Shown here piece by piece: positions 1-13,163 of a stretch of 64,000 nucleotides of DNA. The notes beneath the pieces were generated by a model. That model was not told the origin of the DNA. It ran no database searches and was given only the letters and a program-made list of their open reading frames with translations. Numbering within the stretch: position 1 is the first letter of the stretch; each line of letters opens with the position of its first letter. This stretch comes from Cavia porcellus. Its lineage: Eukaryota; Chordata; Mammalia; Rodentia; Caviidae. The translations under genes were made by a program, and so were the position numbers. The stretch lies in contig NW_026947503.1 in the NCBI RefSeq assembly GCF_034190915.1, positions 24,386,532 to 24,450,531 of the forward strand, read 5' to 3'.

Positions 1-164
1 ATGAATCCATTCCCTTTCTCAATCTCTCTCACTCACTTACTTTCTCTCTCCTCTCTTCTTCAACTTTTCTCCTCTCAGGAGAAGCCCCATCTCTCCCTCT
101 CTCTCAGTGTGGGTCAGCTTCCTCAACTTGGCATAAATATAGTAACTGAGAACTCCCAAGTTTT
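1..164. other. non-coding, pyrimidine-rich start of window
   Basis: A CT-rich stretch (runs of ctctctc/cttctc around 20-110). It is open in one frame only because the composition is biased. No gene recognised. Confidence 0.5.
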
Positions 165-312
165 AATTTTTTTAAGAGAGGATCTCACTATGTAGTTCAG
201 GGTGGCTCTGAGCTCACTATGTAGCCTAGGCTGGACTCTAACTCACAGTGACCCCCTCCTGCCTCAGCCTCCCAAGTGCTGGGATTACAAGTATGCACCA
301 CCATACCCAGCA
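165..312 (-). mobile_element. B1-type SINE
   Basis: Reverse complement of a 7SL-derived B1. The plus strand shows the antisense hallmarks 'ctcactatgtag', 'cctcagcctcccaagtgctgggatta' (split here for length) and a terminal 'catacccagc'. The 'ctcactatgtag' block occurs twice about 29 bp apart, as expected from the internal duplication of rodent B1. The T-rich start is the copied poly-A tail. Confidence 0.8.
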
Positions 313-2605
313 AGTTTTAAATTTTCTGATTTTACCACCAGAAAGGCTGACTTTCTTCCTAAGTTTAGTTCTACCATCTGTAGAAAAGCTCTGGTTAGCT
401 TGAGTTGGGGTAGATGCCCACCCTTTATGAACCCACTATGGCTAGTCTTAGGATTGCCCCAGGAGGAACCTGGGGTGCAAGTCTTTTCCCAGGCCAGGAG
501 CACAAGGATATAACAGCTCCTGCTGCAAGTGCCAGCAATTCCTAAAATATTGGGGAAGCTACTCTTAGAAGAAGGGCAAAGGGAGCTGGGACGGGGAGAT
601 GGAACAGACATCCATTCAACCTCCCACTGCACTCAGTGCCTTGTGCCAGGATCATGTGCTTACCCATTGTCTCCACAAATGAGCCAGGCACTAGAGGATA
701 GAGCCCAGGAGCAGATACCTTCAGTCAACCAGGTGTGGTGGAACCATCTCTCATCCCTGGTCCAGGCATGGCCCTTCCAATTCTGCGGATAACATCCTGA
801 ATCTATATATGACTATACGCAGAGTGTTAACAACCAGGGAAGTTCAACCAGGCCTTGGAGTCCAGAGCTTTAACTGGTGCACCATCATGTAGTCATTTTG
901 GATGCACTGATGGTTGAGCTTAGTCTCCAGCATCTCCAGACATCAAGCTGATGCTACATTACTGAAGTCCCCAGCCTAAGTCACATTGTACGACCCTTTG
1001 GTATCACCCAAAGACCCCCAGAGAGCCACATTCTTCTGGGAATGGCAAGCCAAGGATTTAGACATTATCTCTCTTTGAAGAACATTGAATGCTTATTGCA
1101 TAATCATAAATTCCTTGTATTCTTAAATCTACCAGTAAATATTACCTCAATAATCCCTGCAGGCAGCAGCTGTGTCTAATCTCACCTATTCATCATACCA
1201 TCTATTTTGGGACAGGATCCTCAGCAATTATCTACAAGTAATTGGACCACATCAGCTGAAGCCTGACACACTTCAACATAGACTGGAAAGTGAATGTCCC
1301 TTATGCACATGAATAGCAAGAACCAGAGAGAGATTGAGTGGGAAAGCACCTCCAAAGAGAGACTGAGGAACAAAGCCAATGGCGCATTCTGAATACGTAG
1401 GCAATTCTAAAAACACATTATCTTTAATTGCATCTCCTTTTTTAGTAAGTCCATATTCACATATCCAGGCTCAAAAAGCATAAAGTATATGAAGTGAGAA
1501 GTCTCCCTCCCAGATGGGCAATTCTAAATAGAATCAGAAAACAGAAACACAAAATCAATTACTATTCCCATTCCTTCCCGCACACATAAATATTTTGCTC
1601 TCATGAATGATTTAGGGGCACGTTGTTAATGTTTTGTTTTCACCAAATGAGCTGCAAATAAAAACAGTCATCTATACTTTGGTTGTTTGTCTATACTTTG
1701 GTTGTACTTTGCTTGTTGCCTTCCAAACAAGAATGGGATAGAATTCATTAAAATTACTGTCCTATTCTAACACAGTCACCTTGCTTGAGACTCTCTCTGC
1801 ATATTTTTGACTGATATGGGGTATCTTCCTTTGAATGATCAAAAATTATCTGTCTTTGGAGCAAAGATCTAAATCTGCATGAGAGATTCAATCTCTAGTA
1901 TTTGGTAAACAGATCTTCCTCAATGCCTCTACCCAACTGAACTTTATTTTAATTTGCAAAATAATGTGTTTTCTATCACTTTGTTTGCTTGGCTACTAGA
2001 AGCCTTGAAACCAACACAGCCTGTGAGCTCTTTCCTGGCAAATAAAACAACCACATTCTAGGTCTGCCTTCCCCAGGAAGCCTGCTGAAGGGCAGTCACA
2101 AGAGCGTGGCTGACCTGAAGCATGTAGGTTAATAGGGATCAGCCTTTGCAAGCAGCAAAGTCCAGGTGGTGGAGGGCAGGGATGAAACCACTTTTGCAAT
2201 TATCTATCCACATCAAGTGTGTCTGTGGAGTGCTTTGTTTAGGAGACACTCCCTGTTCGCTCCTGCCCCTCCTGACATCCTTCATCACTCTTGGCAGCCA
2301 CCCACTGTGCATCGTTCTCATGGCTAGTTCTCACTACTTGTACCAGGAGAACAGAAGGTACACAAAACAAAACCTCAAGGGGCAGGTAACCTAGCATCAC
2401 CTCCCTCTTTCTCAGTGCCTCTCCCCAACTGAACTTTATTTTAATTTGCAAGATAATTCTAAAATCCTCTGGGACATCTTTTCAAAGTGTTGTTGGAGAC
2501 TCTGTCCTCCCTGCCCAGCACACTAGCGTCACACTTTGTCCTTATAATCTGAAGAGGGACATTGGTGGCCCACCTGAATCTGTCTCCTGGCTCTGTGGCT
2601 GTTTG
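313..2605. other. no gene seen; contains a 48-bp direct repeat
   Basis: Ordinary AT-rich non-coding sequence with only short accidental open frames. A ~48-bp block at about 1918-1965 recurs at about 2410-2457 with a few mismatches (core 'ccaactgaactttatttt'). Confidence 0.5.
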
Positions 2606-3055
2606 TATTGGTCCATTAGGGCTGCCATCGCAAAGTATCACCTAGGTGGCCTGAACATCAGACATTTATTCTCACTTTTGGAGACTGGAAGTCAGATCAA
2701 GGCATTGGTGGGTTTGGTTTCTTCTGAGGGCTGAGAATATCTTCCAGGGCTCTCTCCTAATTCCTAGTGGTTGCTAACACCCTTTGGTATTCCTTGGCTT
2801 GTAGGTACACTGATCATTATTTTCAACTTTGTTTGGTGTTCCCCTGTGTGTGTACCTGTCTCTGTGCCTGATTTTCCCCGTGTATAAAGGCACAGTCCTA
2901 TTGGAATAGAGCCCACCCATCTCCCATATGACCTTGTCTTCATGAATTCCATCTGCAGTAATCCTATATCTAATGCAGTTAAATTCCCAAATAGAAGGGG
3001 TTAAGACCTCAACATTTGAACTTTAGGGAGATACAATTTAACTTATAACACCGGG
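2606..3055. repeat. ancient MaLR/MLT1-like interspersed repeat
   Basis: The stretch opens 'gtccattagggctgcc', then has 'agacatttattctcac', 'cttctgagggctgaga', 'ccttggcttgtag', 'tataaaggcacagtccta' and ends near 'ttaacttataacac'. This order is typical of a very widespread old mammalian LTR-like repeat. It is strongly diverged. The subfamily is from memory and uncertain. Confidence 0.45.
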
Positions 3056-5589
3056 TGAGTAATGGGAACAGCTTTTCAACCTCAGACCCTCAACTTGCTT
3101 AAAATTAAGAGACTGTGCTTGGTTACAGGACCTGTGAGTTTGATAGCTTTACGTAGTACCTGGAGCACAAAGGTCACTCAATATCTCTTCAAATAATCAC
3201 AGGACTCTTGATTCTTACCTTATTGTTGCTAGATCAGTTTGGCCTTTAAAGGTCTTATTTACTGGATTCTACCTCTGTTTAGAGAAAAGACTTTGCTGCT
3301 TAAAAATAAATGCATGAAACAAACTACTGATCTAAGAAAAGCAGCACTTGGCAGTAGAGTCCAAAAGGAGATCAGAAGAGCGCCCGTAGGTGACCATTTG
3401 GAAATTGGATAGTTCTACCAGCCCTCTCAGCTCTAGGGAAGAGAAAGCAAAAGAACTTATGGTAAAAGGCCTCTACGAATTGTGAAAAAGAAAGTGATGT
3501 GCTGTACTGCCAGGCTCTGTGATCAGAAACATTAGAGGGATTCACTCCATATTCACACCAGCTCTCTCCTGCTTGTCAACTCCGTGTTGCGTGGATCCCA
3601 GCAATCACCATCTCCATCATTTAGTACGGTTTATAGGGTAAGTGAATGACATATTGTGTATATCATTCATTAGACCTCACATCACAAAATCAATATAAAT
3701 ATTTCAGGAAAGATCCAGTTTTCAGAGTCTGTACCACGCCATAAACTAAACAACATTTTGGAGTTTGTCCACCCTAAGTCAATCCTAAGTATTGGGAGAA
3801 GAGAGGACAGAAGTTTGAACAAAATGGAGAGAACAAGGTCAAAGGAAGTCAGGGTCCCAAACTCAAGGCTTTGGGACTCTGGCTTAACAGGGGGTGCCAG
3901 AGCTTAGTGGTTATCTGTGTTACGACCCCCAGTGAACCACACCTCCTGATTCAGGCCTTCAGAATCCACCCAACTTCAGCAGACTTCTCTCTATGCATTT
4001 TATCTGGATTCAAACCACATGGTTTCTTAATTATCCCTACATCAGCTCCAGCTGACTCTGGCTTCAGGTTTTCCTCCCACACAAGATTTTGTCATTTCCT
4101 CAGCTCAGACCTCCCCATGTCCTACGAGCATTCCCTTCCTGACCCAGGTCCTTCCTCACGCATTCTCCTCTCTCTTTTCATCCTACCCAGGTCTACATTA
4201 GTACTGTCACTGTCTCTAGCTCCAGTGTTCTTGGTGGGTAATACATTCCAAAAAGATGCTTCTTGAGTAATGAGATGATCAAGATCAGATTAACAGCCAG
4301 GACTCCATGGGAATGAAGGGGTTTGAGGCAAACTAGGCAAACAGTTGAGAGACAGACTCTACAGAAGGACAAGGATATTGGAGATGAAGGTAGAACATTC
4401 ATTTGAAAAGCAGTAGCAATCCCAGAGAATCAGTAAGCAGGCCAGACTTCCCTGAGGACGCATGTAAACTTTTCTAGAACTCTTTCTCAGGGAATGATCA
4501 AGACCATGGAGAGAAGAGATAGATTTTTGTTCCTGCCTGGAGATGAACACAGGCAAAGGCGGGGCAAGGCCGGTTATGGACACCACTCTCTATTTTGGTC
4601 CTTGCCTTCCTGATTTCTCAGCCAGATCCCATGTAGGTATTGGAAGCAGGTTCAGGGCCCAAGTGCAAGTCCAGCCTTGCTGAGAATGGGTCCTCTCGTA
4701 CCCCTGGAGGCCTAGCCATGTCCTTTATTTTCTGTCTTCCCTCAGCTCTTTCCCTAACTTTCTTTTAAAAGGCCACTGGTGGAAAATGTCACCCATAAGA
4801 ACTGTGCAAAAGAAAGTTCATGGTCCCTGTGACATAAGAAGGGCAAGCAGAAGGAAATGTCAGTGTCACCTCCAAGGAGCACCTAGACAATTAGAAACAG
4901 TGACGAATAACAACTTAGCCTTCGTACATGATCTTTTGCTTGCTATGTAACATAATGAAGCTGAGTCGCGTTGGTTTTCATTGTTAAGCTGCCTATAAAA
5001 TCTGCCTCTCTGTGACCCTCCAATTATGCCATGCCACAGGTCTGCCAGTGCCACTGTATGGATTTAGAAGACTGCTCACACTATAAACTGTGTCAGAACT
5101 CTGCATCTCATATGGGGGAGGCTGTGGTACCAAACGAGAAAGATGCTTTCCTGCAGGGCCTGCTGCTCCCTGTCCCTTAGTCCATCCAAGCTGAAATGCA
5201 ACGATGTGCCCACATATGTAGGAGGAAGAACAAAGTGCTTTCCTTCTGGCGTCTTTGATCTGACAGTGGAACCCAACTGAAGGAAGGGAAGCAAACTTGT
5301 ATCACAGTAGTGTATCCCCCATTTGCTTTGAAACTTACTACAAAAACAACAGACTCCAAGGATGAAAGTATATTCAGGTCCAATGCCAAGGCCAGCTGGG
5401 TCACCCTGCAGCGTGAAAGTAATGGTCTTCTAACTGGGTAATTTTGCATTTTAATGTCTTTAATGAGAGCTGAATTGTAGTGGCAGATTCACTTTTTTTT
5501 TAAAGAAAGGATTTCTTCTACATATCTTTTTTAAAGTGAAAAATAATGTCTCAGAAAAGATCTAGAAATGCTTTACCTAAATTTTCATG
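3056..5589. other. no gene seen
   Basis: Non-coding. The longest open frame (3871-4266, plus) has no recognisable domain and no splice or promoter context. No recent repeat recognised. Confidence 0.5.
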
Positions 5590-5995
5590 AAGTAGTATGG
5601 ATTGAATCCCCCTCAAATTCATATTTTGAAGAATATATCATCAGTACCTTAGAATACTATCTTATCTTAGGACAGGGCTGTTGTAGATGTTGTTAGATAA
5701 TATACCCAACATGACTGATATTCTTATAAAAGGAGATATTTGGGGATGAGAAAAGCACCCCAGGAGAATGTCACACAGAGATGAAGGCAGAGATCAGAGG
5801 GATGCATCTGTAAACTGAGGGACAGCAAAGATTACCAGCAATCTTCCTCCAGAACCCAGAGGAGAGATCTAGAACAAATTCTCCCTCATAGCCCAGAAGA
5901 AATCTACTGATCAATGTCTCGATTTTGAACCTCTAATATCCTGAACCATGACACAGTAAAGTGCTCCTGCAGCCAACCAGTACTTAGTGTTTTAT
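5590..5995. repeat. ancient MaLR/MER-like interspersed repeat
   Basis: Begins 'gattgaatccccctcaaatt' and continues 'attcttataaaagg', 'cagagatgaaggcagagatc' and 'gaaatctactgatcaatg'. This is the inverse-orientation pattern of the element at 2606-3055. Diverged; family uncertain. Confidence 0.4.
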
Positions 5996-6241
5996 TGCTC
6001 TAAAACCTCATACAAATGGCATGGCTATATGCAAGGAAGATAAAGGACCAATTAAATGAAATTCTCCATTGCTATGTTGTGAACTGGATAGACTCTGGAA
6101 ATGGAGGAGAAAAGTGTGGGGTTTCAGAAGAGACATTTCACTTTCCCATGCTGGAGAAATAAGGTATGCGTTCAGAAATTAAGCCATTGGGATTTCAACC
6201 AAATTGCAACTCTCACTTTCTTTTTAAAAAGAAGCATCACT

Positions 6242-6328
6242 GGGCCAGGGATATAGCTCCCTGGCACAAGCACCTACCTGGCAAGTGCAAGACCCTGAGT
6301 TCAATTTCCTGTACCCCCCCTCAAAAGT
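6242..6328 (+). mobile_element. ID-type SINE, diverged
   Basis: tRNA-derived body 'gggccagggatatagctc', then 'gcacctacctggcaagtg' and B-box-like 'gagttcaatttcctgtac', followed by a C/A-rich tail. Confidence 0.75.
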
Positions 6329-6426
6329 AACATCATTAATGTAATCTCAAGGTTCACAGTCTTGGATGCTAGCTCATCACTAACATGGCATAAATACGTT
6401 GGCCCAGCCTTGCAAGGTAAGGGATA

Positions 6427-6465
6427 ATCTCCTGGCCTTTCTGGGCCTTTCTGGGCCTTTCTACC
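6427..6465. repeat. short tandem repeat (about 11-bp unit)
   Basis: The unit 'tgggcctttc' is repeated about three times in tandem, followed by a diverged end. Low complexity, no function suggested. Confidence 0.6.
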
Positions 6466-7039
6466 CTTGTTAGTGAGGCTGGCCGAGGAAGGAAGTTAAG
6501 TGTGCACAATATGTCCACCAGCAGGTAAACCCTGGAGACTGGTAACCCACAGTCACTGACACTACACCCTCTCCAAGGAATACTGATCCACAGGTGAGCA
6601 GGGAGAGGCCTGGGTGTGCCCTTTAGGGGTGAGGTACAGAGGGCTGAAGCCTGAAACAAGGGTTAGGTGTCAAGAGAGGACAAAGCCAGGTGAGGTGGTG
6701 CTGCCCAGTGGGCCACAGGCGCTGTCTCCTCATTATAAAATTTCACTTAAGACCTTCATCCTCAGGCCTGCAACTGGCGCTCAGGACTTATTTCTGGTCT
6801 TAAAGGACTGCTGAGAAAAGACAAAGGCCAGGGAATCCGTTGGCCTTCATTCAAATCCTTCTTTATTAAGTACTAGCTTACTTGGGAAGTATCTTTTCTC
6901 TACTCTGTGATGGAATAAAAATGTTACTTTGAACTGAATGAAGTATAATAATCTATCTCAAGGGATCAGTACGTCATCAGGAATACATTTAATTCACTGA
7001 TAAACTCACCTGAAAAAATATTATTTCACCCTCTCTTCC

Positions 7040-7063
7040 CATTCACACATACACACAGACACA

Positions 7064-7109
<46 letters not shown>

Positions 7110-7110
7110 G
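7040..7110. repeat. (CA)n microsatellite
   Basis: About 70 bp of nearly pure CA repeat, with a few interruptions at the left end ('cacagacacacaccc'). Confidence 0.95.
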
Positions 7111-7329
7111 AGTTCTCTTATTTGTGGCAAATGGAGCAGACTATAGTAACAATTGATGATTAGATATGGGTTAGACTCACTTTTAGTGGGATGAAAGAAT
7201 CACGTTTCCCTCTCCAGGTACATGTCCCAGATGCTTGATGGTTAGAGAAAGAGGCGGATTGCCCGTCAGCACATGCAGAGAATACATTTTTATACTTTAA
7301 TGAAGCATGGCACAGAAGTGACATGAGGG

Positions 7330-7412
7330 GGACTGGGAGATGCAGCTCGGTGAGTAGAGATCTTGCCTAGGGTGGGCAAGACCTTGGGGTGTATCCCCAG
7401 CACCACAAAGAA
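7330..7412 (+). mobile_element. ID-type SINE, old
   Basis: Shows 'gggagatgcagctcggtg', 'gatcttgcctagggtg' and 'ggtgtatccccagcacc', then an A-rich end. This is the conserved order of an ID/BC1-type tRNA-derived element. Confidence 0.75.
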
Positions 7413-7744
7413 TAAATCTTAAAAAGAAGTCATGTAAGTAAGCTGGATGACCAGAGACAAAATTGCTGGGAACTTCAGATTTTACCTGGGTTGGGAGGAA
7501 CAGAGTGGCCAAGAGCAGAGGAAGCTGGCATTCCGGCAGGAGCACATCTCTGCTCAGGAGGCCAGCATCAGGCAGACTCCACCTGGACCATATGCAGTAA
7601 GTGCATCTGCCTGGCAGATGAGTTAAGGAATATTAAGAAGTTGTATTCAAGCTACATTATGGACATGACTTTTGGCTAAACTTTATTAAAGGATTTTTTG
7701 TGTATCAACTATATCTTAGATTTATACTATTATGAAAAAGTCTT

Positions 7745-8035
7745 TTTTAAAAACCCAGCACTGAGGCTCAAGCAAGCACTCCACTACTGAGGTACGTACA
7801 TATCCAGCCTTTTATTTAAAGTTTCTTTGTACTGGGAATCGAATTCATAACCTTGCACTTGCCAGACAGGAGCTGTGCCACTGAGCTGTATCCTGGGCCC
7901 CCTGGTCTTGATTGCTTGTTTGTTTAAGAACAGGGACACACTGTCCAGGCTGGCTTTAAATTTGTGATCTTCTTCCCTCTACTTCCCAAGAAGCTGAGAT
8001 TACACAAATGTGCCACCCTAACTGGTGTACTTTCT
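7745..8035 (-). mobile_element. composite ID + B1 SINE (reverse orientation)
   Basis: Antisense ID part ('tactgggaatcgaattcat', 'cttgcacttgccagacagg', 'tgccactgagctgtatcc') is followed by an antisense B1-like part ('cagggacacactgtccagg', 'aagctgagattacac', 'gtgccaccctaactgg'). Diverged. Confidence 0.65.
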
Positions 8036-9162
8036 TTTTGTATGTGAACTTACAGTCATGTTTTTCTAAATATCAAAGAAAATTTTTTGAAATATTTGTT
8101 TCATAATTTCAAAATCAACAATTAAAATGTGGATATAGTAGGACATGAAGTAGTAAAATGATTCTGAAATCCAATATAAACAGACATTTAACTTTGTTTA
8201 GGGAGGAAAATGCCCATGAAAAAAAATCTTGAATTTATACATGCATGTTTATGCTCATCCTCCCTCCCATTTTGGGTGATAGAATTGTAAGTGATTTTAT
8301 TTTATTTTTTAGTTCTTTTATTTTTCTTTCACTTCCACTACACTGGGAGCTTCAAGTTTTCTGAATTAAGTATATTTCTTTCATAATTAGGAAAAAGACA
8401 TTTTTAGCAGACATGAGACAGATCCTCTAAAACAGACACATTCTCCTAACGTCTATTAATTAAAATAGAGCTCTAGTGTTTACGTGAGTGCCAAGAAATC
8501 TTGAGAGTCTTGCATGTAGATGGAAAATGAAGACAGAAAAGAAACAAGAGTTTAGGGAGGCCAAGAGCAGAGGAAAGCTATAATCTTTAGGACTTCATAC
8601 TAGATAAACTCAGCAACAGAGTGTTTTCAAAAGTAGTTTTTTCTCTCATGTGATTGGCTGTCAGATGTCTCTCTCCTTCTCTATGGCATTGTTGTTGTAC
8701 AGGTGGTCAGCACTATGCCTCTGCCATGTTGGGGTTCCAGGCTGCAGGAAGACAGAAGAGCTCAAGAAGCTGGCACTCTACCGTGCATCTGGCTGGATGG
8801 TGGCTGCTCCCCTTATCATCACCTATTGGTGGGATTTAGACACGTGGCCATCCTTGCAAGGCAGGCTGGGAAATGGTGCAAGTTTCCTATTACTAAAGAA
8901 GAAAAAGGATGTTAGAAGTAGGTACTAAACAACATTGTCAAGTAGGCACAACTAATAGTCATATTTTACAGTTAATAGAAAAGAGCAATCTCTGTCATAA
9001 AGAGGGGAGAAAGGCTAACAAGGAAATTGTAGAGCAAAAAAGAGAAATCAAAACAGAGATCAGAGAACTATGAGTGAAAGACAAGACATCATTAGCTGAG
9101 ACCCCTAGAGTTGGGGTTGCAGCAGCAACACACTGGCACCTCCCTCTCTCTCTCTTCATTCC
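8036..9162. other. no gene seen
   Basis: Three overlapping plus-strand open frames lie at 8650-8928. They share the same DNA in different frames, have no recognisable domain, and are judged chance. Confidence 0.5.
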
Positions 9163-9297
9163 TTTTTTGAGACAGGGTCTCGCTATATAGTCCAGGCTAA
9201 ACTTGAACTCACTATGTAGCCCTCACTGGCCTCAAACTCACAGTAATCCTCATGACTCAGCCTTCCAAGCGCTGACATTAAGGCATGAACCACCAGC
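9163..9297 (-). mobile_element. B1-type SINE
   Basis: Antisense B1: 'ttttttgagacagggtctcg', 'ctatatagtccaggct', 'ctcactatgtagccct', 'ctcagccttccaagcgct' and 'catgaaccaccag'. The internal duplicated block is present. Confidence 0.85.
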
Positions 9298-10710
9298 TAT
9301 TTGATACCTATTTCTAAGAGTTACCAGGAGGATCAAATATGATGATCTTGTCTAGCACAAGGTAAGCAGTGGAGACACTTGAGACCAGACTCAACTGGTT
9401 TACTTAAAGATTAAAAATCTAGTCTTCTGACTTCCAAGTCTACTTTGGCCCAAAGCATAGACTTGGTGAAAACAAAGTAAGCAACTGTGTAGCTGGATGA
9501 AATGAAAGATTATGAAACACCATAAACCAAATGGATGAGTGAAAAGAAATTCAAGGAGTGGACATAGTTCCAACACAGTATATTGCCCAGAAGGACTAAA
9601 GGGGGACACAAGGAACACAGTGGTTAACTGAGGTACTAAGGTCTTAATGTCATGAAAGGGAAACTGAGGAAGAGTTCACATGGAACATCAGCAGCTGAGC
9701 TTCAGAAATCTGGAAGAATTGAGATCTCAGGGAGATCCAGAGAACTTCCTCACCCTGGGAAGCCCTGCTCCACAGCCATCCACATCAGCTTCGGTCCCTC
9801 CATCCCTGTGGGCACCTTCCGGCTGACTGCCCTCGACGTGGCCAGATGAGTACAGCTGGCTGAGTGAGGAAAGCACACACCACACATCACAGTGTGTTCT
9901 CCTTTCTGGTACTTTATTGTAATCCCTCTTGGAACAGAAGACAGATAACCTTTCAATAACCTGAAGTTCCAATAAAAAGAAACTCTCCGAAAAGTACATA
10001 GTGTTTGGGAAAGCTCTTGTATTTAGCAGACTGTGAGTTTTCATTTGCCTTCCTCTGTTTGCTTTGGAGAAATTGAGGACAGTAGCTTTAGCCGAACATA
10101 AGGTCACTACCACCAAAGTTGTTTTTAGACTAATAAATTTGGAAGCAATGGAGCGTGAAGCTCTAGCTGGATATTAAGTTGCTGCTAATACCCCAGGGCA
10201 GGTGCAGTGATCACTTCTCACACCCCGGCAGGAGCAGATAAAAGGTTTTCCTATGCTTGCTTGTGAATTTTGCTTCTCTGTTTCACTCTCATTTCCTCTA
10301 TTCTCCAAGCATTGCTTGGCTTTGCAAACATGCACACTTTCCTCAAGTGTTACTTTGCTGAGTCTCGCACCGCAGCAAGCACCAGATTACCTGGGGGAGC
10401 ACTGGTAACTGGGCCCCACGCCAGAAGTCAGAGTGGGGTGGAGAGTAAGGCTGAGGGCTGGTGAAGTGGTGTTTCTAATGACTCTACAGGACTGCAGGTA
10501 GACTAGATTCCACACTGGGGAGACTGACCTGCTTGGGTAACTCTCCCTTCAACTTCTCTCTTTGTGTTAGTGTGTACCCCCAAATCACTCTAACCTTAAC
10601 TTGCTATAGTTCCAAAGACACTTTTGCTATCAATATTGCGGCACTCCATTCAGGACCCCAAGATGCACCAACAAATCTTCTAGAAGAGGCTTTAGAACTC
10701 ATCCCAAGAT
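9298..10710. other. no gene seen
   Basis: Non-coding. Opposite-strand open frames around 9650-10116 overlap each other and match no family I recognise. Confidence 0.5.
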
Positions 10711-10848
10711 GCTGGGCATGGTAGTGCGTGCCTATAATTCCCTAGAAGAGGCAGGAGGATTGCCATGAGTTCAAGGCCAGTCTGGATTACATAATGAGTT
10801 TAAGGCCAGTCTGAACTATGTGGCAACAACTTGTGTCAAGGGAAAAAA
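10711..10848 (+). mobile_element. B1-type SINE
   Basis: Sense B1: 'gctgggcatggtagtgcgtg', 'gaggcaggaggattgccat', and 'gttcaaggccagtctgg' followed by a second 'aaggccagtctgaact' (the internal duplication), ending in 'ttgtgtcaaggg' and an A-run. Confidence 0.85.
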
Positions 10849-12419
10849 GTCAACCTGAGAGCCCAACAATGCTAGTTGGCAAGAAGCCCTGAGCATCTAG
10901 CCCCAAAGTCATCCCAGAGGGCACTCTGACCTTTCCTCCCTTCAAAAGTGGGTGTGGGTTTTGTGAGTGTCCCTAGGTTTGTGAGATTACTATGCTGTCC
11001 CCAGGTTGGATTTGGTCAGAGATCCTAGAAGCTCGCAGTTCTGGCTGTCCTCCAACCCAGGAATGTCAGAGACTTCTAATGGGATCTCCCCCTCCAATAG
11101 GCCAGCCTTGCCCTTTAGTCCAGGAGGGCACAGCAGGGCATTTGACTGATGCATTGGGCATTAAAAATCCAACGACATCAAGGTCAAGTCTGACAAGAAG
11201 TCCACATTTTAGAAACGAAAAAATGAAGCCTAAGGTCTTATCTCAAATTCTGCAGAAGGCAGACAGTGTAAGCCACTAAAGAGACAAGTTAAACTCTGTT
11301 AAAAATAAGGTATATCAGATAGACATAACAGATACATTTCCAAAAGGAATAACTGCAAACCTGATTCAGGCACTCTAAATGTCCTAGTATGCTTGCCATT
11401 TAAAAGGAAAGCATAAATGTTTTTTAGCTCTTCTACTCACATTTTAGCACATTTTCCTGGGAAGCTTTTGGTGCTTTCCAGAAGGCCTTCGGGATCCTCT
11501 CTGGTTCCTTGTGTGTTGCCCTCTTGTGGTCTTCTAAGCACACGCTACTAGATCTGGATTGAGTTCATCCTTTTAAAGCAATCGGCACAGAGCCCAGCAC
11601 TTGATTTCTCTCTAGAGAAGAAGGACTATGTTTGCCACCACACAGCTGCCTACAGGCTGGAAACTGCAATTGCTGGTGCTTCACCCGTGTTTTGGATGCA
11701 GAGAAGGTGAGAGGAAATCATCAAGCAAGTAACACAGATTTCTCTAGATTTTGTCAAGACGAAATTTGGAAAGAAAATGGTTTATGTATATAAGCATGTG
11801 TGTATGTTGCATACACATGAGGATATAAATAGAGAGAAATAGAGAGACAGAGGCCTGTCCGTGCTGCTCCACTGACCCTCCTGCATGGCCCTGCAGCGAG
11901 GACAGGTGTGTGGACCTGAGCAGGGCCTCAGTTGCTTCCATATAAAATGATGTCATTGATTCTCTCTAAAGCCCCTCTCCTTCCAGATTCTGATTCTAAA
12001 ACAAAATAGAAGAGCAAACCCTCTCCACCTGCTCATGCCACATGCCAGCTGACAGTCCTCGAAGCCACCCTTTGCCTGCCCTTTGGCTTCTCTTTCCGTA
12101 TTTTCTGACAGGGAACTCCTCTGCTGTCACTTTGGCTTATTGATGTGCTGCCTTCTTTTTGTACCCATATTTGGGATCTTTAATATTACATAGCAAGAGT
12201 TTCAATTTTCTTTTTGAGTCTGTCATGGATATCTCATTGCCTAGTCACTGGTTTTTGATTCTTTTTAAGATCCCCTAAACATCCTCGTATGTCTAGCCAT
12301 TTCATTATCATAAAATATAAACACTGCTCAAAAGCTGTTGGTGTTGCTCTTTACCATAAAGCTCCCCCTCAAGGTAGGACATAAACCAAAATCATTCTTT
12401 GTGAAAATTTGCATATTGG
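10849..12419. other. no gene seen
   Basis: Non-coding DNA without a recognised gene, promoter or young repeat. Confidence 0.5.
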
Positions 12420-13163
12420 TTTAGAGCAGTGATTCTCAAAGTGTGATCTGAGTATCCTCTGAAGATCCCTGATAGCATTTTAAGGGATCTATAAGGTCAA
12501 AGTATTTTCATAATAAAACAAGGACCTTGGTTCTATAATAATGCACAGCCACACTCTCCTATAATCCTAGCGACTCAGGAGGCTGAGGCAGGAAGACCTT
12601 GAGTCTGAGAAAATTAACAAGCCTAAGAAAATTAACAAGACCGTGTCTCAAAATAAAAATTTTCAAACAGGTTGAGGATGTTGCTCAGTGGTAGAGAACT
12701 TCTCTAGCAGGTGTAAAACTATGGATTCAATCACGGGAGAGAAAAGATAACTATGATACTTGCTCCCCCCCCCCCATTTCCTCCTATGTACACTCTAGAG
12801 TTTTCTAGAAGTAACTTGACATTGCAACAGAAGGAAAGCTGTAGCCACTATAAGGTCAACTATGTCTCCTAGTAAGTCAGACTTTAAAGAGATTTGCAAA
12901 ACTGTTACACAATTATATTCATTTCATTGAGCATTTTGTTTTAAAGACAGAAATATTTTTAATAAAAATATATGGGCATGTAATACATATATTGTTACAC
13001 TTAAATGAATTCAAAAGTAGTCTTTAAAATTCTTCATTTTAATGTGCATAAAGTAATTATGAATCGCTATAAGCCACAGGATAAACAGAGGGTTTTGGAG
13101 TCCCAGGTGATCTTGAGAGTGTAAAGCAGTCCTGAAATGAGATAGCTGGAGAACCACTGGGCT
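12420..13163. mobile_element. old hAT-type DNA transposon fossil split by SINEs
   Basis: The left end 'gcagtgattctcaaagtg' and the right end (reverse complement of 'ctggagaaccactgggct') form imperfect terminal inverted repeats typical of Charlie/MER hAT elements. Internal signatures include 'aaggtcaaagtattttcat' at the left and 'tttggagtcccaggtgat' at the right. A B1+ID composite occupies 12541-12770. Which hAT family it belongs to is uncertain. Confidence 0.5.
12541..12770 (+). mobile_element. composite B1-like + ID SINE
   Basis: B1-like half: 'cctataatcctagcgact', 'caggaggctgaggcagga' and 'gaccgtgtctcaaaat'. ID half: 'gaggatgttgctcagtggt', 'agagaacttctctagcagg' and 'ggattcaatcacggga'. The combination resembles rodent B1-ID dimers (B4-like). 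Confidence 0.65.

Noticed and set aside
6242..6328. tRNA gene
   Set aside because: This and the similar copies have a tRNA-like 5' half but carry the ID SINE body, A-rich tail and often target duplications, not a complete cloverleaf.
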